64,000 bases of DNA from Ischnura elegans (Eukaryota; Arthropoda; Insecta; Odonata; Coenagrionidae): assembly GCF_921293095.1 (NCBI RefSeq), contig NC_060257.1, forward strand, positions 57,758,968 through 57,822,967, written 5' to 3'. The position numbers and the translations under genes were made by a program. Under the pieces are notes generated by a model, which did not search any database, had not been told where the DNA came from, and worked only from the letters and a program-made list of their open reading frames with translations. Shown in pieces: positions 53,575 through 64,000 of this stretch (position 1 is its first letter; each line of letters begins with the position of its first letter).

Positions 53575-55171
53575 TATACATTTGGAGATAATTATCATTT
53601 AATAAGATATACTTTATGAATGTATCTATTCCTATATATGCATATTTTGACAGCCGAGGTGCCAGAGAGAGACTTCGGAACACACAGGTTGAAGTATAAC
53701 TCTCGGGGATGAATTAGAAAAACTGGTTTTGTAGACTCTACCTGAAAGCACATTAGGGGAATAAACACATCTGGGATAGTTGCACTTAATTGAGAACCAA
53801 AGGTTCACATACCTAAATCCTGTGAATTCAGCATTTTCTTTAATGTTATAGTTTGATCAAATTCTAAAATTTTATTTTCCTTATTTTGGATTTACCACCC
53901 ACCTGCTTGCGGTTTGTTTTTACAGTGTAAAATCTGCATGTCTTTAGATATTATGCAATCTTACAGTATCAGGCTTAAATTATCTTCCTTACCAACCCTA
54001 TGGGTATATATTCTGTCAATGGTTGTTAGCTCATATTCACCTGATTGTGGGTCATGGTGATAAAACCATCCTAATAAAGTTTTCTTTGCTTCTATGGAAT
54101 TTACAAGGTACTTAGCTATGCAAGCAGTAATGAAGTGCATATTTTCAATCGGTTGAGTCATTGATATTAGTAAAACTGTTACCTATTTGCTTGAACTCTG
54201 GCTTAGGATGTTTTGCTTTTGAATCCCACAGTAGATTCACATGAAGTAAGTTGAACTTGTCAAATTTAGTAGATGAAGGTGTTATGAATGGGCAATGTAG
54301 AGTTCTCTGCGTTGCTCAGAGATAGGAGTTGGATCTATGTCTGCCTAGCTTATATTTATGTTTATTGTGAAAGCACCATTGTCCTCTACCATCAATTTTA
54401 TTTATGTTTTTGAGAATATCTTATCAATTTTCTAGAAAAATTTTTCTATTCTCTATGATATTGAGAAATACTCTTTAATTCAAACGTATTATGAATTGGT
54501 TATTTTTTTACTCCTCGGATCCCTATGTATTGAAGTTTTTCATTAATTCCACAGTTGCATTTTGCATTTTTTTTCTTTTCAGAAGCTGTATGTCACCTGA
54601 TGGCTTTCTTATCAGCCAAGTAGGTAAATAATATTTAATCACATCAGTCCTTTCTTCTTCAGGTTTCAGACCTCTGGGCTTTGCTAAATACCTTGCGGCT
54701 ATTCACTAACCTTCATTCTTTGTTGTCAGTGGTGGTCATTGTGTGTGGATCTTGGGTTTGTAGCGGTCTTGTATCTCATTTGGGCAAGTGTTTAATTCTT
54801 CCTTTTCAGATGGATTATATGTACCGTAACGGTTGAAAGCTAATGCAATGATAGCATGATTTATGATAATTCAATGGTCATGAATGTAATCACCTCATAA
54901 GTTAGGGGCTGGTCTTTTACTTTCCTTGAAAATCATGCTGAACTTTGATATTGGCAGAGGTTTCATGGCAGTACATTGTTTGCATACTCCAATTCCATTG
55001 TTGATGTGGAGAGAGTTTGTATTAAATAGTTTGGAGGTATTTTCTATCGATCAATATTGTGGTATAACAGATATTTCATAACTCAGCGACAAAAATGCTT
55101 GGGAGGGTGGAAATAAATAAGTCCTGCTTCTTACTAACAAAAAATGGGACACTCCTCTGCAGGATGGCCTA
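53575..55171. other. Gene B intron 3, no feature recognised
   Basis: The only sizeable frame (54161-53961, minus) has no motif I know. No repeat matches. Confidence 0.35.
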
Positions 55172-55175
55172 TTAA

Positions 55176-56520
55176 CCCATTAGTTCATAGCATCGCATAT
55201 ATCGGACACGCGTATTTAATTTTTTTTTCTGGGCTTCAGTTGACTTTCGCCACATTTTCATACTATATTAACCCTTTCGAGACGGCAGAGTTTTCGTCTT
55301 AGCATCACTGCTGTACTGAGCCCCAAGAGACTCTTCTTTATCGGGGTACGGAGCATTTTTGGAGGGCATTCGTTAAGAAGGGTCTTGCTGAACCTTTTTC
55401 GACCCCTCCACGCAGGGACTTCGCATTATCTCGGACTCCGAGAGTAGTTGCGCTCCCTCCTTTCCGGGTTTACAACCCTACCTGCGGCATTGGTTCGCGG
55501 TCAACTTATGTATTGCTTATATGTATTTAGCAAATGGATAATTGTTGCTTGCACGTAAATTACAGACTTTGAATTGAATTCCTCATTTTTATCTGAGCAT
55601 TGTCAAATTTTAAACGAAGTTCTAAGGCCATTATTAACGCATTTAATGCAGCAACAATTTCCATGTTGATGTTTATAATTAACTCGAGATATAAGTTAAT
55701 ATTTGTCGTAGAATTTCGTTTAAAAATTGTAAACGCTGCTCAAAAGACAAATAATTCAATTCTTAGTGTATATTTCTTGAGAAGTGAACAAATATTTATT
55801 TCGAAAATTGACTGTATAAATAATTGTATGACCGCTGTACCTTACCGCTGAGAGGGGTTATAAAAGACGAAGGGTCCCGGTACCTGCTCCCCCGGATTCC
55901 GAGGGTTGATCCTAAACCCCTAAGCATTGGGTCCCGAGACAAAGACGTCGTAAACCCACGACCAATCTAAAAGGGGGAAAGCTAGAAAACGTATTTATAC
56001 GGCTTTCGTTCTACTGGCCGGGAAAATCTCACACGTATATATACGCCCGTCGTCTCCCGGGTCAGGAAACGTCCACACGTATATATACATGTACAGTAGG
56101 GAAAAGGTTAAGTGCAAATGGATGTCTGTCTTCACCGCCCTGCTAATATTTTAGTTGATTCCTTGAATTTATCGACTTGAGAAGCATTTATGTGAGACAT
56201 GGAATTGGAAGAATTTTCAGTCACCTACACGGGGCAAGTAAATTATTTTTTACTGTAGTATTTTGCTCCATATGTTGATAAATTTTATCTCATTTTTCTT
56301 CTAAGGGTTGATCTTTTTACTTTCTATATTATCAAGTTTTTGTGTACTATTCTGAATCTGTAATCAACACTGGCATCTGATCGTCCGAGATGTCGGATGG
56401 GCTGTATTGTTTAAACTATTGATTATAAAAATTTGAAAATTGCATAAATAAGTTAAAATGAACTAGAATATTTACTTTCTAAATGAATATTTAAGAAAAA
56501 TAACTTTATGCACTAATGGG
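55176..56520. mobile_element. piggyBac-type element, CCCATTAGT ends
   Basis: Starts CCCATTAGTTCATA and ends, inverted, CCCATTAGTGCATA (13 of 14 match), flanked by TTAA at 55172-55175 and 56521-56524. A subterminal palindrome-like GTCCGAGATGTCGGAT lies near 56385 and ATATCGGACACG near 55199. No transposase frame is visible. A second TTAA-bounded element lies inside (55272-56107). Confidence 0.8.
55272..56107. mobile_element. Candidate TTAA-flanked element nested in 55176-56520
   Basis: TTAA at 55268-55271 and 56108-56111 with ends CCCTTTCGAGACGG and, inverted, CCTTTTCCCTACTG. The inverted repeat is weak beyond the first bases. The GC-rich interior (55300-55480, 55860-56060) contrasts with the AT-rich host element, supporting a separate origin. 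A short frame at 55600-55851 has no motif. Confidence 0.5.
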
Positions 56521-56524
56521 TTAA

Positions 56525-57019
56525 GCTCAGATTGGCGGAGTCAGTGGCATATGGTCATCTATTCAATATTCCCAATTACAGCTTTAACGCTTTTTATAAA
56601 GTAAGGTATTTGAAATTATAAAAAAATCATGTCACTCTTTTTAGTAAATTCTATGATTTGCTGTTTTTTGAGAAATTCTTTGGAGGTACTCCACCTGGTC
56701 AAATTATCCATGGCCAGCTCCATTTGGCTAGGTATTATTTGACCCGATAGAGATCCCAATAAGAATTTCTTCAACTAATTCACTGGGAAAGGGATCATGT
56801 TTCATTTACCATTGATACCAAGGTTACAGATAAATCCCTGGTCTAATACATCCAGGCTAAAAAATGGCAATCCCTAGGCATTGCAAATTTGGTATACATT
56901 TTTGCAATTTAAAATTCATATTTTTTCACAAGATTACCATAATCACATATTCAGTTTAAAAATATTTATTGTTAACTAGCAGGCCACCCGGCGTTGCCCA
57001 AGAAAGATAGTACTTAGAT
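56525..57019. other. Gene B intron 3, no feature recognised
   Basis: AT-rich. CCACCCGGCGTTGCCC at about 56985 resembles the start of common arthropod interspersed repeats but cannot be extended. Confidence 0.35.
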
Positions 57020-57497
57020 AGAAGGCACAGCAAGGGGGGTTTTTGGGGATAAAACCCCCCTCAAGAACTCAGAGAAATTTTAAAATTTAATCCATTTTAC
57101 TTAATTGGATATATATTACTCTTAGAGTGGTGTAAGGATTACTAAAATATCCCTCAGAAAGCTGTAAAACTCACCATTTTGAACCATTTATCTTAAAAAT
57201 TTCTGGGGGAGGGCACCCGCACCTCCCATATTCCATACCCCAGGGGCGGATCCAGGATTTCTTTCTGGGAGGGGCACAAGCAAGGCCGTATCCAGGATTT
57301 TGTTCAGGGGGGGCACAAGTATACTTCGTTATACAAAACGAACGAAATGATAATGGGACCGTATTAAAAATCTAACATATTTTTAAGGGTCTGGGGGGGG
57401 GGCACGTGCCCCCCCCTGGATCCGCCTATACCATACCCCCCAATATTAGTTGCTCCTAAGACCCCTCCCTAGCCGTAATTCATAGCTGCGTGCCTGC
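57020..57497. mobile_element. hAT-type MITE, GGCGCAGC family, copy 4, with nested MITE
   Basis: Left AAGGCACAGCAAGGGGGG and right TAGCTGCGTGCCTG are the family ends, with the usual inner landmarks (AAAACTCACCATTTTGAACC). It is split by the GGCGGATCC element at 57241-57430. Confidence 0.75.
57241..57430. mobile_element. hAT-type MITE, GGCGGATCC family, nested
   Basis: Starts CAGGGGCGGATCCAGG and ends CCTGGATCCGCCTATA, with a perfect 8-bp duplication CCATACCC (57233-57240 and 57431-57438). The left end block is repeated in tandem (GTATCCAGGATTTTGTTCAG). Confidence 0.88.
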
Positions 57498-57899
57498 TTG
57501 GAGGAGTGGGAAACTTGGATTACATGATCATATGGGTTTTTTAGTTTTCTCTATGATCGCGTCAAGAGGTGTGCCTACCTTTCAGGATGTCAAGTTGCCG
57601 AAGTTATCGGACGTGACGTAACAGACCAAAATGGGAAAATTACGCAAAGGACACAACTGAAAGTAGCATTACTGGGTTTGGGAGCATGAGGTCCACCTAT
57701 TTACGAACTTAGGTTGCAATCCGTGTCTCAGTGTGGAAATGAATAGCGGGCTGGCAAACAGACATCCTCCATATGTATGAGATGAAGAACTTCAGAGGCA
57801 GTTTATTCCTGGATTGACCTTATAAAAGTTATATACGAGACATAATTTCTCATTTAAGTAATACTTTATTTTATGTGTAAATGTTTATGGTTATGCTTC

Positions 57900-58370
57900 C
57901 AGCCTCGTGGAATCTCTATTTTAAGTCGGTTCCTGTTGGAGCTTAGTATTCCAGCATGAAAGCGAGGTTTGCTTGAAGCATTTGGCCTGTACCTTCTCCC
58001 AAAATTGAACTTCCCTCTTCAATTATCATTGAGGCCTCTTCCTTTTTACTATGTCTATAGATCTTATTTTTTTCCTCTTCCTTCCCCAATTACCCAACAA
58101 TATTCCCTTTAAAATGGTTCTCAGTTTTTCCTCTCAGCTCGGTACTCGGTCCAACCTAGCCCACTGTCTCATCCATATCTCTTTTGTAAGTTTCCTCTCC
58201 TTGCTCACCATGTCAAGCACTTCATTGTTCCTTTTTATCTCGATTCATTTCACCTTCTCCATTATCCTCCTCACCCTCACCTCGAATGCCTCCAGTCTTC
58301 TCTCATCCTCTTTCCTCAGTATAAGTGATAACTTCAAGCTTAATTTTGTGAAACCTCTCCATTTTAATAA
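57900..58370 (-). pseudogene. LINE C-terminal remnant
   Basis: Minus-strand pieces read EAFEVRVRRIMEKVKWIE, EVLDMVSKERKLTKEIW and ILKGILLGNWGRKRKK, aligning to the same LINE tail as 3576-3836 (RMMRIKWIDRV..NEEVL...GEKRSL and ILEGQMDGRKRKGR). Frameshifts separate the pieces. The plus-strand frame 58051-58377 is its antisense shadow. Confidence 0.65.
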
Positions 58371-58399
58371 CAGATAAAACTTTGTTAGGTTCACTGAAA

Positions 58400-60194
58400 A
58401 TATTTTAATTGGCACCACCCATGTTTCGTGACATGGTTAGATCTTATTGTATGATGCTACTGATGTTACCTGACGATCAGTCACCTGAGGATGTAACCAT
58501 CCTACAAAACCCGGGATGTGCCAATTTAAATATTTTCTGGGAACCTAACAAAGTATTATACTCATTTATCAGCATCAGTTTCTGCACTGCAAAGCACTAC
58601 ACTTCAGATCAGACACTTGACTAGCTTTTATCTTATACAATAATTCCCCACCCCCGTAATTTATTATATCTATTAAATTTGTTTGTATTTAAGGCTCTGA
58701 ATTGTTCATTTCACTTGAATGGATTCAAAAGTGGAGTCTGCAATAATGGAATTGATAGGTTTTTGAATCTATGTTTTAAATTGGTTGCTACCAAGTGTCA
58801 CAATCTCCATTCCATATCATATTACCTTCCCTTAGGTCTCATATCGTATAGTCAATCCATTGTGTTATTCAGTGCTGTAGTTGGGAGAAAAATTTAGGCA
58901 ATACTCACCAGAATTTGCAAGCATCTGAGCATGTATTATACATCCGGCCGCGATTGAAATGTCGAACTCCAACTCTTGTATTAGTTCCAAGTTGTGCCAC
59001 GAGATAACTCTGAATAAGTAAATAATCATTCCCGATTTTTCTTTCTGAAATCCATCGGAACACTTACAGTAGGGCTATTTTTTATAGATTTAAAAAGATA
59101 GTTTAACCGGTACGCTTATAACGTGTTTGGATTTTAGGGGATATACCGTACCAGCCTGTACCGGCCCAACTACAGCACTGGTGTTATTCTGTTAACTTCT
59201 ATTTTTGGCAACTTTGCGTAGTTTTCAGGTCGGAAAGAATTGATTAGTCAGTTATTTATTTTTAGGCTTGGTTCTGAATTCTTAAATGTCATCATTTCTG
59301 TAACCAAAAGCAAAATAAGTTTGTAGGATAGAGGGGAAAGCTGCTGATAAGAAGATTATTATGGCCTATTGGGTAACTTCTGTATGCTCTTGTCTTCGGA
59401 GGAAATACCATTGGAGCCTATAAATGATGGTATCACTGCATTTGTTTTCTACTAATGGTGGTGTTTTAATGCAAAACTTGGTTTCTTTTCAATTATATAT
59501 ATGTAAGTTGCATTTGGTTCTTCGTGTGATGTGTTGGTGATTTATTTTTTTTGTAAATAATTGTGCACATAAAGGTTTAACACAAGCTTCCCTGGCTTGG
59601 TCATCATCATTTTTCATATCATATTAAGTTATGGGTCTGTATGGTTGAATGAAAACTATGGGCCTTGTAATATTTTAAACAAATAAAATTATGTTATTTT
59701 GGCCTAGCATATTCAACTTTTACATATTAAGTCTGATAGACTGTTAAAATTTTTGGTTTCCACTTTATCATTTCATTCACTTTATCTACAATTACAAATT
59801 AGGTCGCCCAATATAATTAGGCTCTGTAGCTTGGGTGAATGGTGTTCTGAAACAAAAAATTACATCTCTCGGCATTGATTTTTCTAACCCCCACATTATC
59901 ACTTTTTTCCTTTATTTAACTGGTGTGTGGCGTTAAGAATTAAGAAATCTTTGCATAGCCTTGTACATATGGTGGTGGGGTATCTACCTCATGCTTTACG
60001 TTGGATTGTCATATTCACTTTATCCTATGATCAAATGGAAATTTTTGACATTGTTATTGCTGCAGTGAGTAAGGTACTAACAAATCAGTACCCTGGTCAG
60101 AGACTGTTTATTAGTCTCAGGATTTTTTTTAAATATTACATTGGTTACCCTCTAGTATCAATATTATATTTATTATTTATTTTATTTTATTTAT
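58400..60194. other. Gene B intron 3, no feature recognised
   Basis: Frames at 58409-58624 and 58679-58897 lack motifs. No repeat matches were found. Confidence 0.35.
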
Positions 60195-60310
60195 TTTCAT
60201 TAACCCATAAACAGCACTGGATAAGGGTAACTTACCCAGGCGGACTCGATCCCACGACCTTTGGTTTGGCAGGCAAGAACTTCATCCTGCCGCCACTGAG
60301 GCTGGCAATA
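60195..60310 (-). mobile_element. tRNA-derived SINE fragment
   Basis: The minus strand reads CCTCAGTGGCGGCAGGATGA, then CAAAGGTCGTGGGATCGAGT followed by CCGCCTGGGTAAG. GGATCGAGTCC is a box B (GGWTCGANNCC). Box A is degraded. The frames that cross it are coincidental. Confidence 0.5.
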
Positions 60311-60443
60311 TCCACAATACTTTCAGTAAGATGTAGATTTTCCTCATATTTCCATACAATGAATTGTTTATTCTGAAACGGAGGTTGTGCGGGTATTATG
60401 GTCTGACTGGATGATAAGGTGTTCAAGAAAGTCCCTCCAATAA

Positions 60444-60678
60444 AGGCCTGGTTACTCGGTACATTAACACCTACAAGTTAATGTACGTTTGTGTGAATGA
60501 TTTTGGTGAACGGGAACGGAACATGTACGAATGCATGAACTAAATTAGAATAGGTTCTATTTTCTGTGCATGCATTCGCTCAAGTTGGGTGGTTACACGG
60601 TGCATTTTGGCGTTCATTCTCGCGTTCATACATTTAGACATTAACCCATACGTGTCAATGTATCGTGTAACCAGGCCT
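60444..60678. mobile_element. MITE, AGGCCTGG ends, intact copy
   Basis: Starts AGGCCTGGTTACTCGGTACA and ends, inverted, AGGCCTGGTTACACGATACA. TAA lies on the left and TTA on the right (TWA). 235 bp. It is the best-preserved member of the family seen at 958, 18118 and 43799. Confidence 0.8.
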
Positions 60679-60829
60679 TTAGACTGTTTTACGTGGTTCC
60701 CTTTTTTCCACAATTTATTGGTATAATACTTGCATGAGGGTTGTTTTGCTGTTGTTAATGGAGATGTCTCTTAATGCTTGTGTGGATGTATGAATGACGG
60801 AACTGGGCATTATCTGCAATGATAAATGA

Positions 60830-61045
60830 AGAGCAAACTTAGTGCATGTCCACAGTAATTTTATTTGGTACGACGCGTTTCAGCAACCTTACTTCGCTAT
60901 CATCAGGTACAAAATGCCATATTTTCGTAATAAATGCCATTTCATATGCCTGATGATAGCGAAGTAAGGTCGCTGAAACGCGTCGTACCAAATAAAATTA
61001 CTGTGGACATGCACTAAGTTTGCTCTTCATTTATCATTGTATCAT
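60830..61045. repeat. Long hairpin with hammerhead-like arms (PLE-type)
   Basis: About 88-bp arms, near-perfect inverted copies: AATGATAAATGAAGAGCAAA, TTAGTGCATGTCCACAGTAA and TTTGGTACGACGCGTTTCAG on the left, inverted on the right. Each arm carries CTGATGA, a short stem-loop, then GAAACGCGTC. The loop is about 40 bp. Confidence 0.8.
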
Positions 61046-64000
61046 TATGTTCCACAACATCTCGCCGAACACTGTTGAATACATTATCTGCAATCATTTC
61101 ATTAATACATGTATATCATTTCATTTCCTTCACATGTGTAAAAATCTGCACCATGTAAAACAACCGTTTGAACTTGTTTGAGGCTGGCTTGAAAAAGATT
61201 TATATAATTGCTTGTTTGGAAACTTATTTGTTTTAATGCTTCTTTTCAGGAGGAATGACAAAATAATACCTTGGTAATTCCAGGTCAATGTGATTAAATA
61301 TTAGAATATGGTTATTAATTTTTTTCATCTGAGAGAAGAAAATCATGCAGGTGGTAGGTTATGTGTTAACCAAGTTTTCATTTCATTAAATTCTATTTTA
61401 ATATCATCTACGTAAGTGTTGCTTTTGAAATGTGATGTTTTTTTATAAAACTCCATCATATTTTGTGTACGGCATACATATTTCTATTTTGTCATGTTTA
61501 TTGTGGGCAGTTTTGTTTTTTATGTTAAATAAATACCTTCCCTTCAATTATTACAAGGATCGAAGTTAATGTTAATATTCTAATTCACTCTTTTTGCTAA
61601 TTTAGGTACCCTTGTGAGGTGTGTTTGGTGTTGGTTTTCAAAGCTTTTATTGTTGTCTAATCATGTTTTCTGTGAAATGTGCTATTTTTCATGATATTAT
61701 GCATTCCAGCATGTTCCATTTGGGTACTAATATGATAATGCTTTGTTCTCATCATATATAGCACTCTTTTAAGATGCGAGGGTGTGGTTAGAGAGTTCCC
61801 TGGATATATATTAAAAATTTCTTTTAACGTTTATACTCCGGCAAATAGGTAAAGGTATGTCATGAGTCTTTCAAAAAATAGGCATCACTTGTTATCGGTA
61901 AATCTGGAGAAATTAAACCATAGACCAAAAGAAATTTTTACTCTAACCCAAATTCCAAGTTTGATTTCTGAAATGCTAGATGAATTGATTTCTTTACTGT
62001 GAAAAGTAGCCTTCTACTGTTATAAATCATCTGGCTAAAAAATTCAAATTTTGTGATTACTTCAAAGAACGAGAGAAACTAAAACAAGGGAAATGTTACT
62101 TAGCCTGTATTCATCTAATGTGGGAGGGTTGTCAAAAAATCTTTACGATTCCTTGATTTTCACAATTTTAAGCGCAGTTTTAGTTCTTGTGCAATTTTTA
62201 GTATTTTTGGTCTATATAATGACTTTTTACATAGTTGGGAAAGCTTTTTTCGGTGAATTTGCTAAGTTTTTGATTTCACAGCACAAATAAGCATTTTTTT
62301 AAACGAATTCCTCGATGTAAGTTCAAGCCATAAATTAAAACATTGAAAAATTGGCGCTGCTGCATTGCATAACCCTAAAATTCCCCATCAAATGAGTCAG
62401 CAATTGCCTTATACACACCACCAATAATGGGTTCTATTTTCTCTGTACAAAATACTCAAACCCAGAAAGAATAGTCCGAGAAATAACACTGTGCTCACTT
62501 GATGTGTAAAGGGGTTAAAATGCATTCAAGTTTTTCAAAGTTTTATTGTGAGTCATTGTGTTACAAGTTAAATCTCTCCATATTTTGAATTGTAGTTAGA
62601 GCTATTTCAGGTTGCTGCTGATTCTGGAATATTGCTATCATTTATTGTCATTTTTTCTTTCAACTTTTCAGGAACTGATTAGTTATGCTGGACCCTAAGA
62701 AAAGATTTCCCCCTTAATTTGAGTGTAATTTACCTAATACATAGTTATTTATCATTATTCATGGTGAATTTAGTTTTATTGCTTGAAATACTTCACCCTT
62801 TTTATCAATCAATAGAAATATGGTCTTTGAAAACTAAGGTGTTGCTTTTAGAATTCATGTTGAATACAAAGATTACCATAGTGACACGCAAAATGCAGGT
62901 TTTTGCATCATACATGTATAAAATAGCCCTACATAACCTCCAAAGCTGATGGACAGCTTATACAAACTTAAGAATCCTTAGGCCACTTTTTTCATTTTTA
63001 GATGAGGCTGTGGATTGCTAGGTATGTAAAGGGGTTTAATTACATTTGAGTTTTACCAATTTTTATCATGAGTCTAATTCTTATAACCCATTTTACTTGG
63101 TATTTTTCTAAGCACCATTTATTATTAAAACACCTGGAATGCTGTCTTGTCTAATGTTTGTGGAAAGTTCCCTCAATGAGAATGATTTATTACTTTTACT
63201 GTTTTCTATCTTTGTAGAAAATTAGATTAGCCTAGTATTATGTGCCATGGAATAACTCTGGAATGTAGTTGGAAGAATCTCCTGAAGGAGAGTGACTATT
63301 GCTGAAATGTGGTGTTATTTGCAGGGCTGAGGTGAAAAATGGCAAGACAATTTTTGATTTATTACTTTATTAATTGCTGTTCTCTGGGAAAAAACAGCTT
63401 TAACAATCACAATTTTTTTTGGAATTGCACAGTAGATGTTAGTAAGAAGAATTTTGTCAGAAGATTTTTTCAGATTATATTTTTGCAAGACACCTGAATC
63501 ACTGGTATATGAAATGTCAGAGTACTTCGTCTTATATTGGGCTGGCAATCTGAATTAATAGTGATTGTTCTGGAGTATGCAAAGGCCTATCCTCAGCCTT
63601 TCCACCTTCCTTAGTTCCTTAATTAATCTGTGCTATACCATCTATTTAGTCCCATTCACGATTGTTCTGAGCATCGTTAATCCTAGCTTTTGGCCCCCTC
63701 CCCTTATAGCTAGGACTTATGGCAGGGCTTGTTTGATGGGTTATTATGTACTGTTGATTTTCACTGGCTAAAAGAAAAAAATATGCTATGATCAGGGTAA
63801 TTTTTTTTGGGAGGAATGGTTGAGCCTCTTCTCGCTATTGCCTTGGCTGTGATGTTGGTGGGGATGGAAAATAATGGCTACTGATCGTCAATGGTCTCAG
63901 TTAAATTGGTCTCAATTAGATTATTGCTGACAACAACTGCTGGAGGTGCAATAAATACTTGCTGTTTCAACTTAAACTCAAAGCAAATGGGGTATGTTGG
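61046..64000. other. Gene B intron 3, rest of window
   Basis: AT-rich. Frames at 62093-62290, 62719-62949 and 63565-63771 are hydrophobic by composition and lack motifs. No AGPAT FPEGTR exon was found in any frame by eye. Confidence 0.35.

Noticed and set aside
53961-54161. 66-codon minus-strand frame starting MTQPIENMHF
   Set aside because: The composition looks protein-like, but no family motif, splice context or repeat support could be found.
58051-58377. 108-codon hydrophobic plus-strand frame
   Set aside because: It is the antisense shadow of a minus-strand LINE remnant.
59927-60376. 149-codon plus-strand frame
   Set aside because: Its second half is antisense to a tRNA-derived SINE and the first half has no motif.

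Overview
This is an arthropod-type nuclear window, most probably insect. It is AT-rich and intron-rich, with GT-AG splice sites, and is dominated by transposable elements and their nested remains: hAT, piggyBac, Tc1/mariner/pogo, PIF/Harbinger-like MITEs, a Helitron, LINEs, a Penelope-like element (PLE), copia and tRNA-derived SINEs. The mix would fit a large insect genome, but I cannot name the species. No prokaryotic operon, CRISPR array or rRNA gene is visible.

Only two genuine host genes can be supported. They are paralogous, divergently oriented members of the 1-acyl-sn-glycerol-3-phosphate acyltransferase family (AGPAT1/2-like, PlsC domain). Gene A lies on the minus strand, with five coding exons at 39011-38842, 37330-37197, 35147-34966, 31857-31692 and 15615-15461. 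The exon lengths sum to 807 nt, an exact 268-codon frame plus stop, and its last intron is 16 kb. Gene B lies on the plus strand, with coding exons at 49613-49806, 49934-50067 and 50140-50321, and it runs off the right edge before its FPEGTR exon. Exons 2 and 3 of the two genes have identical lengths (134 and 182 bp) and identical phases, so they come from one duplicated gene. A mutated copy of gene A exon 1 lies between them at 47106-47272, joined directly to a SINE.

Layout. 1-5.2 kb: LINE fragments and hAT-type MITEs. 5.2-8.5 kb: a 2.6-kb piggyBac element with a decayed transposase, inserted at TTAA in a member of a ~665-bp repeat family (called family A here). 8.4-13.6 kb: a large inverted repeat carrying an inserted 1.7-kb element, tandem repeats, a TA-flanked MITE and SINEs. 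14-16 kb: a foldback split by a hAT MITE, then the last exon of gene A. 16-31.6 kb: the last intron of gene A, packed with hAT, foldback, Helitron, copia and family A copies. 32-39 kb: the remaining gene A exons, with PLE and LINE remnants in its introns. 39-49.6 kb: the region between the two genes, with a mariner remnant carrying two later insertions, PLE-associated repeats in tandem, and the exon-1/SINE chimera. 49.6-64 kb: gene B and its very long third intron, with TTAA-type elements, a pogo-like element holding an inverted SINE, LINE remnants and a PLE-type hairpin.

The two acyltransferases would act at the ER membrane, converting lysophosphatidic acid to phosphatidic acid. Everything else seen is mobile DNA. 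Its nesting gives relative insertion ages that can be read from target-site duplications in this one window.
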